In this document: positions 16,043-24,776 of the stretch, piece after piece
How positions within the stretch are numbered: the stretch's first letter is position 1
How the letters are laid out: each line of letters opens with the position of its first letter
Assembly (NCBI GenBank): GCA_002104895.1
Contig: MCFG01000223.1
Location: 87,501 to 113,067 of the forward strand
Origin: Anaeromyces robustus
Lineage: Eukaryota > Neocallimastigomycota > Neocallimastigomycetes > Neocallimastigales > Neocallimastigaceae
Reading direction: 5' to 3'
DNA length: 25,567 nt
Made by a program: the position numbers and the translations under genes
Notes under the pieces: model-generated
The model's input: the letters and a program-made list of their open reading frames with translations, nothing else
Told to the model about the DNA's origin: nothing
Database searches by the model: none

Positions 16043-19000
16043 CTAATTTGCTTTGTTAAATTTCTTAAGTAGTTCTGGACAATTAAGATTTGACTCTGGT
16101 TCCCAAGAAGCTTCAGATAAAGGGTAGCCTTTCCATTTTATAAGGTATTGAATTTTGCCGTAGTGTTTTCTTTTATCGAGAATTTCTTCAACTTCATATT
16201 CTTCTTCTTCATTTACGATTATTGGTGGTGGTGGTTTTTGTTTTCTTCCGAATTTATCTTCATAATATGGTTCTAATTCTGAAACATGAATTACAGGATG
16301 AATTCTAATGTTTTTTGGAAGTTCCAATTCATAAGAAACAGGTGATACTTTTCTAATGATTTTGTATGGACCTAATTTTCTTGGTTTTAATTTCTTATTC
16401 TTATTTCTAATTACGAGCGAACTATTGATCCAAACTTTGTCGTTTATTTTAAATTCTGGGGCTTTCATCCTATGTTTATTTGCAAATGTTTCTTGTTTCT
16501 TACTTGCTAACTTCAAGTTTTCTTTAAGTTGTAAAAATAATTCGGATAAGTTTTTTGTTAATTCTTCTGCGCGAGGAACATCGATATTGTTTGGTACAGC
16601 TGGAGAGAAACGGGGGTTATAGCCATAATTTGCGTAGAAGGGTGATTTTTTTAAGGATTCTTGAACCGAATTATTATAACAGAATTCTGCAAGAAATAAG
16701 TATTCATTCCAATTTGATCCTTTAAAGTTTGAGTAGCATCTAAGAAATTGTTCAATAACGGAGTTCACCCTCTCCGTTAAACCATTGGTTTGATGGTGAA
16801 AAGGTGAAGATAGTTTCATCAAAATGTTGAGAGATTTGCAAATAGCGGTCCAGAGTTTGGAGGTGAATTGAGTACCTCTATCAGAAAAAATTTCATTTGG
16901 AAGTCCATGGAGTTTGAAAATATATTTCATAAAAGCTTGAGCAGTATCTTCGGAAGAAGGAACGTTAGGGAATGGAATAAAATGGCCCATTTTAGAAAAT
17001 CTATCCAGAACCACAAAAATACAAGTGAAACCATTTGAAGGGGGAAGGTCAGTGATAAAATCCATTGAAATAGAAGTCCAAGGGCGATCAGGAATTTCAA
17101 GTGGATTAAGGAATCCATAAGGTTTGTGTCGTTGAGTCTTTGAGCGACAACAGATTTCACACGAACGGATGTAGCTTATTATGTCGGAGCTCATAGTAGG
17201 CCACCAAAAATCACGATTGATCAAAGAGAAGGTTTTCTTGAAGCCAAAATGCCCAGCAGAAGGAGAGTCGTGGCAAATGTTTAGAACTGAAGAGCGACAA
17301 CTAGGCGGAACGTAAATTTTTCCTTTAAAGAGTAGAAAATTATTGCTAAGACAGAAGTCTTTTGGTTTGGTACGATCATCCCTTGAATTAAGTTTGTTGC
17401 AAGTTTCTTTGTAGAATTTATCATCATTATATTCACTAAGTATTTGATCATTCAAAGATACAAAAGAAATCATAGTAGAAAAGTTTTCAGGATGTAGTAC
17501 TGTAAATGGAATATCATTGTCTAATTCTTCTTTGTTAGCAGCATAATCGGGTCTTCTTGAAAGAGCGTCAGCCTTACCATTAGCAGAACCAGCACGATAA
17601 GTTATTTTAAAGTTGAATTCCGACAGAAATAAAGCCCAGCGAACAAGTCTTTGTGACATTTTTTCTGGTTTCTTTTGATACAAAAGGTTACGGTGATCAG
17701 AGAAAATTGTAAATGGTTTTGAAGTCCCTTTTAAGAGATGTCTCCAATGTTCCAAAGCTTCGATAATGGCTAATAGTTCTTTGTCGTAAATAGGATAGTT
17801 TTTCTCAGTAGCAGTAAGAGATCTGGAGAAAAAGGCTACGGGATGAATTTTATTATCCTTGGATGAAGTTTGAGAGAGAATGGCACCAATGGCAAAGTTA
17901 CTACTATCAGTTTCAACTAGGAAAGGTAGATCACGATTTGGGTAAGCCAAAACAGGAGCATAAGAGAATTTTGATTTGAGATTATCAAAGGCATCTTGAG
18001 TTTCAGTTGACCAAAGGAATTTTGTATTTTTCTTTAGTAGTGAATGTAAGGGATGTGTAATAGCAGCAAAACCTGGGATAAATCTTCTATAGTAATTCGC
18101 TAAACCCAAGAATGATTGAAGTTGTTTAACATTTAAAGGAACAGGCCACTCTAAAATGGAAGAAACTTTCTTAGGATCCATAAAAATGCCATCGCAAGAG
18201 ATTCTATGCCCAAGGAAATCCAAGTAGGGAACACAAAATTCACACTTTTCCAATTTTGCGAATAACCCTGCTTTTCTAAGTCTACGGAGAACTTCTGATA
18301 GATGTTCATAATGTGTTTCTAAGTCTGGGGAGAAAACAATAATATCGTCAATGTAACAAAAGGCAAATACTCCAAGAATATCTTCTAAAACATCATTGAT
18401 AAAGTGTTGAAAGACAGCTGGAGCGTTCTTTAGGCCAAATGGCATTACCAAATATTCAAAATGCCCATATTTACAGGTGAAAGCGGTTTTGTATTCATCA
18501 CCTTTTTTGATTCTTACTAAGTTATAGGCTGAACGGAGATCGAGCTTTGAAAATACTTTCCCATTTACTAAGTGTTCGAGCATATCATTGATTAATGGTA
18601 ATGGGTAAGAATCACGGATAGTTATGTCGTTTAAGTGTCTATAATCCACAACCATTCGAAGTTCACCATTTTTCTTTAATACGAAGAAAACAGGAGCACC
18701 ACCAGGAGATTTAGATTTTCTAATAAAACCCTTTGCAAGGTTTTCTACAATATATTCCTTAAGAGTTTTAGATTCTTTTTCTGTCAACGGATAAATTGGT
18801 CCATAGAATAATTGGGTGTTAGGTAACAAATTGATCTCACAGTCGTAAGGTCGGTGAGGTGGAAGTTCATTCGCATATATCTCACTAAATACATCTTTAA
18901 ATGGAATGAGTTTTTTGGGTAAAGATCTATTAATTTTATTTTTTAATTCATCATTTATTTCTTTGTTTATTTTGTTATTAGAATTATTACATGTTTTCGG

Positions 19001-20341
19001 ATTAATTATATTACATACATTAACATTTATTTTATTACATTTTCTATCACTAATTATATCATTATTATTATTATTTATTTCTTTAATTTCTCTAATTTCA
19101 TTGAATTTTGTTTCCTTTTGTGGGATATAAGAGGTAAAAGTACTTGGTATTACAAGACAATTTGATACACAATGATTTGATTTAAATGCGAGTTCTTTCG
19201 TAGCAAAATTGATTGAAGGATTATGGGTAGAGAGCCAATCTACACCAAGAATAGCGCAATAGGATGGAAGATCGATTACATAAAACTTTACTTTGCATAT
19301 GTGATTGTTGTATTGAACAGATATTGGAAGAGTTTCACCGATAACCGATTGATTACCTCCTATTCCGGAGACTTTTGGAAAAGTGATTTCAGTAGAAACG
19401 GGAATATTATTTTCTTTAACAAAGTATTTGTCCATTAAGCTAAGTTGTGAGCCGGAATCCAGAAGAATTTTTGCTTTTGTTTTAATATTAGAAACTTTAA
19501 GGTTGAATTCGAATATAGGAAGCTTTATATTTGGTTGATCCGAGATTCTTGGTCTGGGTTTAAATTCGAAGTTTGAAATATGGGCGCTAGTTGTCGATTT
19601 TTTATATTTGTTCTTTAAAGAACAATTTTCAAGCGAATGTTCGGCGGAACCACAATAAGCACAAAGGTTTTCCCTTCTTCTTCTTTCCTTTTCTTCGTTT
19701 GATAAGGGTCCACGGAATTTAGAATTTGAAGGTTTTTTTGAAAAATTTGATTTTTTTATATTATTATTTTTACTTTTATAATTATTTGATTTATTCTGTT
19801 GATTAAAGAACTGTTTGTGTGCAGAAAGTCGGCTATCTATTCTGGAAGCTATGGTTTGCATTGCGATTAGAGTACGAGGGCCAGGAAACATTTCGAGTAT
19901 CCGTGTAGCTACCTGATCGTTCAATCCTACGAGAAAGGCGTCCATCTTGGCTTCTTCATTCCAAGAGGACTCATCAGAGTATTTATTGAATTCTAAAATA
20001 TAACTTCTTACATCCCCAAGTCGCCTTTGTTTTATGGTTCTTAATTTCTGGTTAGCAATGAAAGTAGAGTCATAGTCCCCAAAAATGGCTTTAAATCTTG
20101 TAACAAATTCTTCGTAATTATCCAAACACGGGTCGCGATTTTCAAGCAAGGTGGCAGCCCAATTCATTGCCGAACCATAAAGTCTGGATATTAGGTAAGC
20201 GACTTTTACTGAATCCTCAGCAAATTTATCTGGATGGATCATAAAAATGAGATCCATTTTTGCCAGGAATCCCTTGAGGTATCGACGGTCTCCAGCGAAT
20301 CCGTCCTTGTAGGTGGGATTGTTAAAAGTTTCTTCTTCCAT
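16043..20341 (-). CDS. Ty3/Gypsy Gag-Pol polyprotein with C-terminal chromodomain
   Basis: A 1432-residue ORF without interruption. Residues 1-220 are Gag, ending in a CCHC zinc knuckle (C227, C230, H235, C240). Retropepsin has its catalytic Asp in LLDSGS (D295) and ILGVDWL near 364-370. Reverse transcriptase has FSKLDLRSAY (D601) and YIDD (663-666). RNase H shows D812, E855, D882 and D925. Integrase has an HHCC zinc region (HDSPSAGH, then CEICC) and D1094, D1154 and E1190 with 35-residue D-E spacing. The chromodomain starts about 1381 with cage residues Y1382, W1403 and Y1406, matching the pattern used to bind methylated histone H3K9. All key residues are present, so the protein may be functional. 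It would be cut by its own protease, and the chromodomain would steer integration to heterochromatin. An Asn/Ile-rich linker (about 420-480) separates protease from RT. The start is the first ATG, directly before MEEETFNN. Confidence 0.95.
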   Translation of the reverse strand: MEEETFNNPTYKDGFAGDRRYLKGFLAKMDLIFMIHPDKFAEDSVKVAYLISRLYGSAMNWAATLLENRDPCLDNYEEFVTRFKAIFGDYDSTFIANQKLRTIKQRRLGDVRSYILEFNKYSDESSWNEEAKMDAFLVGLNDQVATRILEMFPGPRTLIAMQTIASRIDSRLSAHKQFFNQQNKSNNYKSKNNNIKKSNFSKKPSNSKFRGPLSNEEKERRRRENLCAYCGSAEHSLENCSLKNKYKKSTTSAHISNFEFKPRPRISDQPNIKLPIFEFNLKVSNIKTKAKILLDSGSQLSLMDKYFVKENNIPVSTEITFPKVSGIGGNQSVIGETLPISVQYNNHICKVKFYVIDLPSYCAILGVDWLSTHNPSINFATKELAFKSNHCVSNCLVIPSTFTSYIPQKETKFNEIREIKEINNNNNDIISDRKCNKINVNVCNIINPKTCNNSNNKINKEINDELKNKINRSLPKKLIPFKDVFSEIYANELPPHRPYDCEINLLPNTQLFYGPIYPLTEKESKTLKEYIVENLAKGFIRKSKSPGGAPVFFVLKKNGELRMVVDYRHLNDITIRDSYPLPLINDMLEHLVNGKVFSKLDLRSAYNLVRIKKGDEYKTAFTCKYGHFEYLVMPFGLKNAPAVFQHFINDVLEDILGVFAFCYIDDIIVFSPDLETHYEHLSEVLRRLRKAGLFAKLEKCEFCVPYLDFLGHRISCDGIFMDPKKVSSILEWPVPLNVKQLQSFLGLANYYRRFIPGFAAITHPLHSLLKKNTKFLWSTETQDAFDNLKSKFSYAPVLAYPNRDLPFLVETDSSNFAIGAILSQTSSKDNKIHPVAFFSRSLTATEKNYPIYDKELLAIIEALEHWRHLLKGTSKPFTIFSDHRNLLYQKKPEKMSQRLVRWALFLSEFNFKITYRAGSANGKADALSRRPDYAANKEELDNDIPFTVLHPENFSTMISFVSLNDQILSEYNDDKFYKETCNKLNSRDDRTKPKDFCLSNNFLLFKGKIYVPPSCRSSVLNICHDSPSAGHFGFKKTFSLINRDFWWPTMSSDIISYIRSCEICCRSKTQRHKPYGFLNPLEIPDRPWTSISMDFITDLPPSNGFTCIFVVLDRFSKMGHFIPFPNVPSSEDTAQAFMKYIFKLHGLPNEIFSDRGTQFTSKLWTAICKSLNILMKLSSPFHHQTNGLTERVNSVIEQFLRCYSNFKGSNWNEYLFLAEFCYNNSVQESLKKSPFYANYGYNPRFSPAVPNNIDVPRAEELTKNLSELFLQLKENLKLASKKQETFANKHRMKAPEFKINDKVWINSSLVIRNKNKKLKPRKLGPYKIIRKVSPVSYELELPKNIRIHPVIHVSELEPYYEDKFGRKQKPPPPIIVNEEEEYEVEEILDKRKHYGKIQYLIKWKGYPLSEASWEPESNLNCPELLKKFNKAN

Positions 20342-20932
20342 GTTCTAATTGCTTTTATAAAAAATTTTTGATTGCTGAAAGTGTCTTGAGTAATATTGTA
20401 ATGATTATTAATTGAATTTCTAAAACTATTATTCTAATGATTATTATTATGATATTGGATTTCATTCGGACTAAATTAATTTTGAGAGTTTATTTTAGGA
20501 CAATTTAAGGTAATTTAAAATTTCGCTTTTTGTGCCTTACAACAATAAATAACCGGCAAAAGCTACTAACTAGAGGTATATACTAGACCTCAAATAAAAA
20601 ATGAAAACTATATATATTTAGGTCGCTTTACCTTTCACGACCGACCTACAGCCTTCGGTGACTGGAGTTCGTCTTTCGCCAGAGTTTATCGTGGTATTAA
20701 ACCCGTCGTCCGGTATTGCGTGCTTGTTATCACACTAACAATCCCTATTACGAGGCAAGGCGTGCCTTACACAATCTCGATCCAACCGCCCTTTACTAAT
20801 ACCCAAATAATTAACGACTATAGTTTCTCACCTACGGAAACTAGTTAATGTACGCCGTTACCCTGTGTATGAGCTCTATACGCTCCTAGTATATTTACTA
20901 AATTACCTTAAAAAATCTTAAAAGAAGGACTT

Positions 20933-20975
20933 ATTACTTTTATTTCTTTGGAAAGGACCTTGAAATAAAAGTAAT
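20933..20975. other. Perfect 14-bp hairpin in the leader
   Basis: ATTACTTTTATTTC (20933-20946) and GAAATAAAAGTAAT (20962-20975) are exact reverse complements with a 15-nt loop (TTTGGAAAGGACCTT). It is the longest perfect hairpin I found in the window. Two smaller ones follow within 100 bp: AAGGAA/TTCCTT at 20988-21007 and CTTGCC/GGCAAG at 21053-21073. Confidence 0.8.
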
Positions 20976-21109
20976 ATTTTAAGTTATAAGGAATATAAAT
21001 TTTCCTTATTTATAATTGAAACAACACAAAATTTTAAAACACAAGATATTTTCTTGCCAATATTTCAGGCAAGGAATTTATTATTATTATATATATAAGT
21101 ATATATATA

Positions 21110-21114
<5 letters not shown>

Positions 21115-21153
<39 letters not shown>
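21115..21153. repeat. 39-base homopolymer (T on +, A on element strand)
   Basis: An uninterrupted run of 39 T, the longest homopolymer in the window. It lies inside the element leader, not at its end, so it is not the element's own poly(A) tail. It may mark the junction of a retrotransposed insertion, but no flanking duplication was found. Confidence 0.85.
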
Positions 21154-21156
<3 letters not shown>

Positions 21157-21466
21157 GATATTTGGTTTGTTCACTTATATTTTATTATGGAATTTATTTA
21201 AATACTATTTGATATATTCACTTATATTGGTTATAGAATTTATTTGAATAGTATGGATTCATTCATTTATATTGATTATAGAATTTATTTTAATAATATT
21301 AATTTATTCACTTATATTGATTATTGGATTTATTTGAATGATATTGATTTATACACTTATTTTGATTATAAAATTTATTTAAATAATATTGATTTATTCA
21401 TTTATATTGATTATAGGATTTATTTAAATAATATTGGTTTATTCACTTATATTGATTTTAGGATTT
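21157..21466. repeat. 45-bp minisatellite, six full copies plus a partial one
   Basis: Units start at 21190, 21236, 21281, 21326, 21371 and 21416, each 45 bp except the first (46 bp). A partial unit precedes them. The consensus reads GATTTATTTAAATAATATTG followed by ATTTATTCACTTATATTGATTATAG. Because 45 is a multiple of three, a + strand frame stays open for 93 codons with a 15-residue period; I treat that as a by-product. Confidence 0.9.
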
Positions 21467-21770
21467 GGTCGAGCAAAGTATCAAAGATAGGAATTAAAAA
21501 AAAATATTGGACCACAAACTGTTAGCAGACCAGTAGAAAAACTTTAAAAATAGCGGTAGATTATCCATAAATCCAAAAGGAGAGATATGTCCTAAGAAAT
21601 ATTTGAAGTAATCCAAAATAAAAGTGTTCTTAATACTAAAAGGGAATTTCCAAGTAGTTTCCTTAATTCTAGACTAGGCGGTAGCTTCCAAAAGGAGTTG
21701 TCCCAAAAGTTATTCGGAAAACTAGCAGTAGAGTTTGTTTATAAAGGTATTGTGTTTTTTTCTATAAAAG

Positions 21771-21780
21771 GTGCTTTTAT
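21771..21780 (-). promoter_or_regulatory. Self-primer binding site next to the 5' LTR
   Basis: On the element strand the 10 bases directly after the 5' LTR are ATAAAAGCAC. They are the exact complement of GTGCTTTTAT inside the LTR (21942-21933, and 15361-15352 in the other copy). In Tf1-type elements the first bases of the transcript fold onto such a site and are cut to prime reverse transcription. No tRNA-type site starting TGG is present here. The primer site is also part of a small hairpin, ATAAAAG-CAC-CTTTTAT. Confidence 0.75.
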
Positions 21781-22310
21781 TGTAACGTTTGCTTTTACAC
21801 AATAGGTTTATAAACAATAAAGTAATTTAAAATAAATATGTTTTGTTAGAAATAAGTTTTATTAATTTTAAAGTATAAATATTAATTATTAATTAGTTAT
21901 TATAATATTTCAAATTACTTATAAACTAATTAATAAAAGCACGAATTTAAAAATATTTTATTAATGAATTTTACACCTATTTATATTTTTTTTTGAAAAT
22001 AATAAAAATTTCTAAAAAGTTCTCGAAACTTAAATTTTTTTGATAAAAAAGAATCTTATGGAAAAAGGATAAATTATAAAAAATTTTTATCCGAAAATTT
22101 CTGATTTTATTCTATTAATTTCTATGATAAAATACAGAAATAAAATACAGAAATAAAATACAGAAATTAATAATAAATTTTTCTTAAAATAAAAAATTTT
22201 TTATAAATTGAGAATGAGTGTGAGTCGAACCCAAGGAGTTCAGCTCGATGGTCATAGTATTTAACCACTAAACCATGGTTACTAATTTACTGATTATGAG
22301 TTTCGTTACA
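21781..22310 (-). mobile_element. 5' LTR of the chromovirus (530 bp)
   Basis: TGTAACG...CGTTACA ends, 99.4% identical to 15200-15729. Read on the element strand, U3 would be 22310-21943 and the transcript would start near 21942, as set by the self-primer complement. R plus U5 would be 21942-21781 (162 bp). An AT-rich TATA-like stretch (AATAAAATATTTTTAAA) lies directly upstream of that start. The first 90 bases of U3 carry pol III-type boxes (separate entry). Confidence 0.92.
22222..22275 (-). promoter_or_regulatory. tRNA-like pol III A and B boxes inside LTR U3
   Basis: On the element strand TGGTTTAGTGG (22275-22265) fits the A-box consensus TRGYNNARNNG at every position. GGTTCGACTC (22231-22222) contains GTTCGACTC, which fits the B-box consensus GWTCRANNC. 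The 33-nt spacing is tRNA-like. A T6 run follows about 25 nt past the B box and could act as a terminator. The 3' LTR has the same boxes at 15694-15684 and 15650-15641. The stems of a tRNA cloverleaf do not form, so this is a tRNA-derived promoter-like block, not a tRNA gene. Confidence 0.65.
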
Positions 22311-23714
22311 TATATAAAAAAATTAATATTATTAATAAAAATTGTCGCGAATATTAGTGGATTTAAAATTGAAATTCACTAATAGATCAATTACATTTAA
22401 ATTTCGTTATTGACTAAATCACTTAAAATTCGATTTTCAATAAAATAAACAAATATTAAAAAGTATTTAAATTGATATTGTAAAGGGTTTGGACAAATTA
22501 AATAAATATTAATCAACTTAATTTAACCCTTAAGATATTAATAAAAATAATCAGAAGAAAAATAACGATAACTTGGCAAATATTGAAGATTTCCGCCGCT
22601 TCGCTTTGATTTTATGCTCATTGAGAAGCTCTGCTCAAGAGCTACAACATATCTGAATTTCAGCCCATTTGGACCACTGGTTGGCGAGATATTGGACTTT
22701 AAAGGTTTATACAATATAAAAATATAATTAAATATTTACAAGGATCCATAAATAAATAATTATAATATTTTATATAGATAAAATCTTTTTATTTCAATAA
22801 TTATATTATAATTTATAATAATAATAATCATTCAGATATACAGAAAACGCCTTCAAATAATTTATAAAATATTAATTAGAATAATAATAATAATTTATAT
22901 AATATATTATAATAATTGTTAATTATTTTTATAAAAATTAGAATAGTTGATTATTATATTAATTTACAGAAATTCTTAGAATTCTAAAAATCTCAAAAAG
23001 ATTTAAAATTTACTTAAGATCTTAAATAATTAAAAATATCCCATTTTATCTAGAATTAATTATACAGAAAAGATTATAAAAATCCAAAGATAAAAATAAT
23101 TAATATATAGATAAATAATTAAATAGTATACTAAACAATTAAAATAATTAAATAGTTAACTAGTTAAATAATTAGAATAGTTATAAATCTAAATCTTAGA
23201 TTATAAATTCTTATCATTAAATTTATTAATAGTTTATATAGTTTTATATTAGTTTTATATAGTTAGATTTTTATCAATATTATTTTATTCATATATTTTA
23301 TTTAAAATTATACATGTATAAATATATTATCAATAGATTATAATAATTAAATGTATTAATAATTATTAGATTTAGAAAAAGTATAAATAAGGATTGAAAT
23401 TACAATTCCTTTTAATCTTTGTAAGATTATTAACTAAATAACTTAGAATTAATGACTTAATAATCTAATTATTATTTAAACTTTTCTTAATTAATTATTA
23501 ATAAAAAATATTATTATAAAACTTAATTATTTTAAAAAAGTGTTCTTTTAATTAATTAATTTATTGTGTATTAATAAATAAATTTGCCTATTAATTATAT
23601 ATTTGTTTAATTAGTTATTTTGTTATTAATTAAACATCTTGACCTGACCATTATTAAACCAAAACTACCCTCATTTAACAATAATCTTACCTGCTGTTTT
23701 CTGGTTACCTTAAG
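22311..23714. other. Region between the two elements, probably including the 5' LTR of the second
   Basis: No gene visible. An LTR-like start TGTCGCGAATATTAGTGG lies at 22343. A 12-bp inverted repeat with one G-T wobble, ATTAGTGGATTT/AAATTCACTAAT, is at 22353-22383. A GC-richer patch (about 22570-22705) has the hairpin AGCTCT-GCTCA-AGAGCT. TATAAATAAGG at 23382 is a good TATA box about 330 bp before the second Gag. The LTR end and primer site could not be fixed because the partner LTR lies outside the window. Confidence 0.45.
23382..23390 (+). promoter_or_regulatory. TATA box candidate for the second retroelement
   Basis: TATAAATAA followed by GG. It lies in the right direction upstream of the Gag ORF, with a less A/T-uniform stretch (GATTGAAATTACAATTCC) just after it, where transcription could begin. 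In this AT background the motif is suggestive only. Confidence 0.4.
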
Positions 23715-24776
23715 ATGTTTGGAAATTCCTATAGAGCTACCACTCCTGCACCTGAAGTTCCCATGGCTGAAGAAGTTGAACAACTTAGGCAAGATGCTAC
23801 CAGAACTGCTGCTGAAATTATCGATGGTGTGCAAGCAAACTTTGTTTCAACTAATGATTTTACCCAATATTATGAACAACTAGAATCTAGGCTAAATAAT
23901 ATTTATTCTGCTATAGAAAATATTAATCAAAGATTAAATACTGAAAATACTGCGCCACAAGGATATGAAAGATTTGAAACTCCTAGACCATTACTTGGTA
24001 ATCAAGATTCTGATGATAGTTCTACCGACACAAACTTCGATTTAGATAGAGATGTAATTATGAAAAGTAAATTTTCTGCTCCTTTAAATCAAGTTCCAGA
24101 ACCAGGATTTTTCTCAGGAAAAACTTCGGAAACTGAGTTATTTTGCCAACTTTGTGAAGATACATTCAGAACTACGCCACATAAATATTTACCAGAAGAA
24201 ACAAAAATTAATTTTGTCAAATCACGTTTAAGAGATTCTGCAAGAAACTGGTACTTAACCAAGTATAGAGGCAATATTAAACCAGGAACAATGTTTGAAT
24301 TATTAGCTGGTTTAAAAGCTGCTTTTTCAAATGTCGCAAGCTATAAATTAGCTAAAATTAAATTAATTTCCTTAAAACAACATTATGGAAAAATAAATGA
24401 GTATATAGATGAATTCAGGAGTTATACTCGTTTATTTAACTGTGAAGAAGAACCATTAGCTTTAATATTTTATAATGGATTACACCCTAAATATCAAGAA
24501 CAAGTTCAAAAGTTAGATGTATTTCCAGCCACATTAGAAGATATTATTACTACGTGTATACTATTTGAAAACTCTATTAGTGTAAAAAATTCCATTAGAC
24601 AATCTAATAGCAATAATAAAAATAACAAGAAAAGAAATTCCAGCCACCATTCTAATTACAAAAATAATTACAAAAATTATAATAATAATTATCACAAAAA
24701 TTATTCTAATAATCAGAATAATTACAACAAAAATTCTGATGTTAGTAAAGCCACGAAAATTACTACAAAAAATTAA
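23715..24776 (+). CDS. Ty3/Gypsy Gag of the second retroelement
   Basis: A 353-codon ORF. Residues 18-76 are likely coiled coil, and 90-115 an acidic linker. Residues 162-285 match the retrotransposon Gag capsid pattern (KINFVKSRLRDSARNWY, then FSNVASYKLAKIKLISLKQ and YIDEFRSYTRLF). The tail (296-353) is Asn, Lys and Tyr rich and very basic. No CCHC zinc knuckle is present, so the basic tail probably binds RNA. A second possible start is Met17, but the first Met is used because it keeps the frame's longest form. The stop at 24774 lies directly after a frameshift site, and the pol frame continues in the -1 frame. This Gag shows no close similarity to the neighbouring chromovirus Gag. Confidence 0.85.
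   Translation: MFGNSYRATTPAPEVPMAEEVEQLRQDATRTAAEIIDGVQANFVSTNDFTQYYEQLESRLNNIYSAIENINQRLNTENTAPQGYERFETPRPLLGNQDSDDSSTDTNFDLDRDVIMKSKFSAPLNQVPEPGFFSGKTSETELFCQLCEDTFRTTPHKYLPEETKINFVKSRLRDSARNWYLTKYRGNIKPGTMFELLAGLKAAFSNVASYKLAKIKLISLKQHYGKINEYIDEFRSYTRLFNCEEEPLALIFYNGLHPKYQEQVQKLDVFPATLEDIITTCILFENSISVKNSIRQSNSNNKNNKKRNSSHHSNYKNNYKNYNNNYHKNYSNNQNNYNKNSDVSKATKITTKN

Larger units (their letters stand above)
20342..21770 (-). other. Long structured 5' leader of the chromovirus
   Basis: About 1.43 kb lies between the primer site and the Gag ATG, long for this class. Nearest Gag is a GC-richer block (about 20521-20890) with several short inverted repeats, such as TAGGTCG/CGACCTA and AAGGC-GT-GCCTT. 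Then come three hairpins (20933-20975, 20984-21013, 21053-21073), an A39 tract on the element strand (21115-21153), and a 45-bp minisatellite (21157-21466). No gene is supported. The region could be a packaging or translation-control leader, or could include a nested insertion. Confidence 0.65.
15200..22310 (-). mobile_element. Ty3/Gypsy chromovirus, complete, self-priming type
   Basis: The element is 7111 bp. In its own orientation it runs 5' LTR (22310-21781), self-complementary primer site, 1.4-kb leader, one Gag-Pol ORF (20341-16043), polypurine tract, 3' LTR (15729-15200). Domain order is Gag, protease, reverse transcriptase, RNase H, integrase, chromodomain, the chromovirus order. One long Gag-Pol ORF plus self-priming recalls fission yeast Tf1 and the sushi group. 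LTR identity of about 99.4% and an intact ORF suggest recent insertion and possible activity. No target-site duplication is found (gttag on the left, tatat on the right). Confidence 0.9.

Noticed and set aside
21244-21525. 93-codon + strand frame with a 15-residue period
   Set aside because: It is a 45-bp minisatellite read in frame, on the strand opposite the element's genes, with no lead-in or recognisable domain. I report it as a repeat only.
23607-23883. Short frames on both strands overlapping the start of the second Gag
   Set aside because: They overlap a frame with clear Gag capsid similarity and show no recognisable features of their own.
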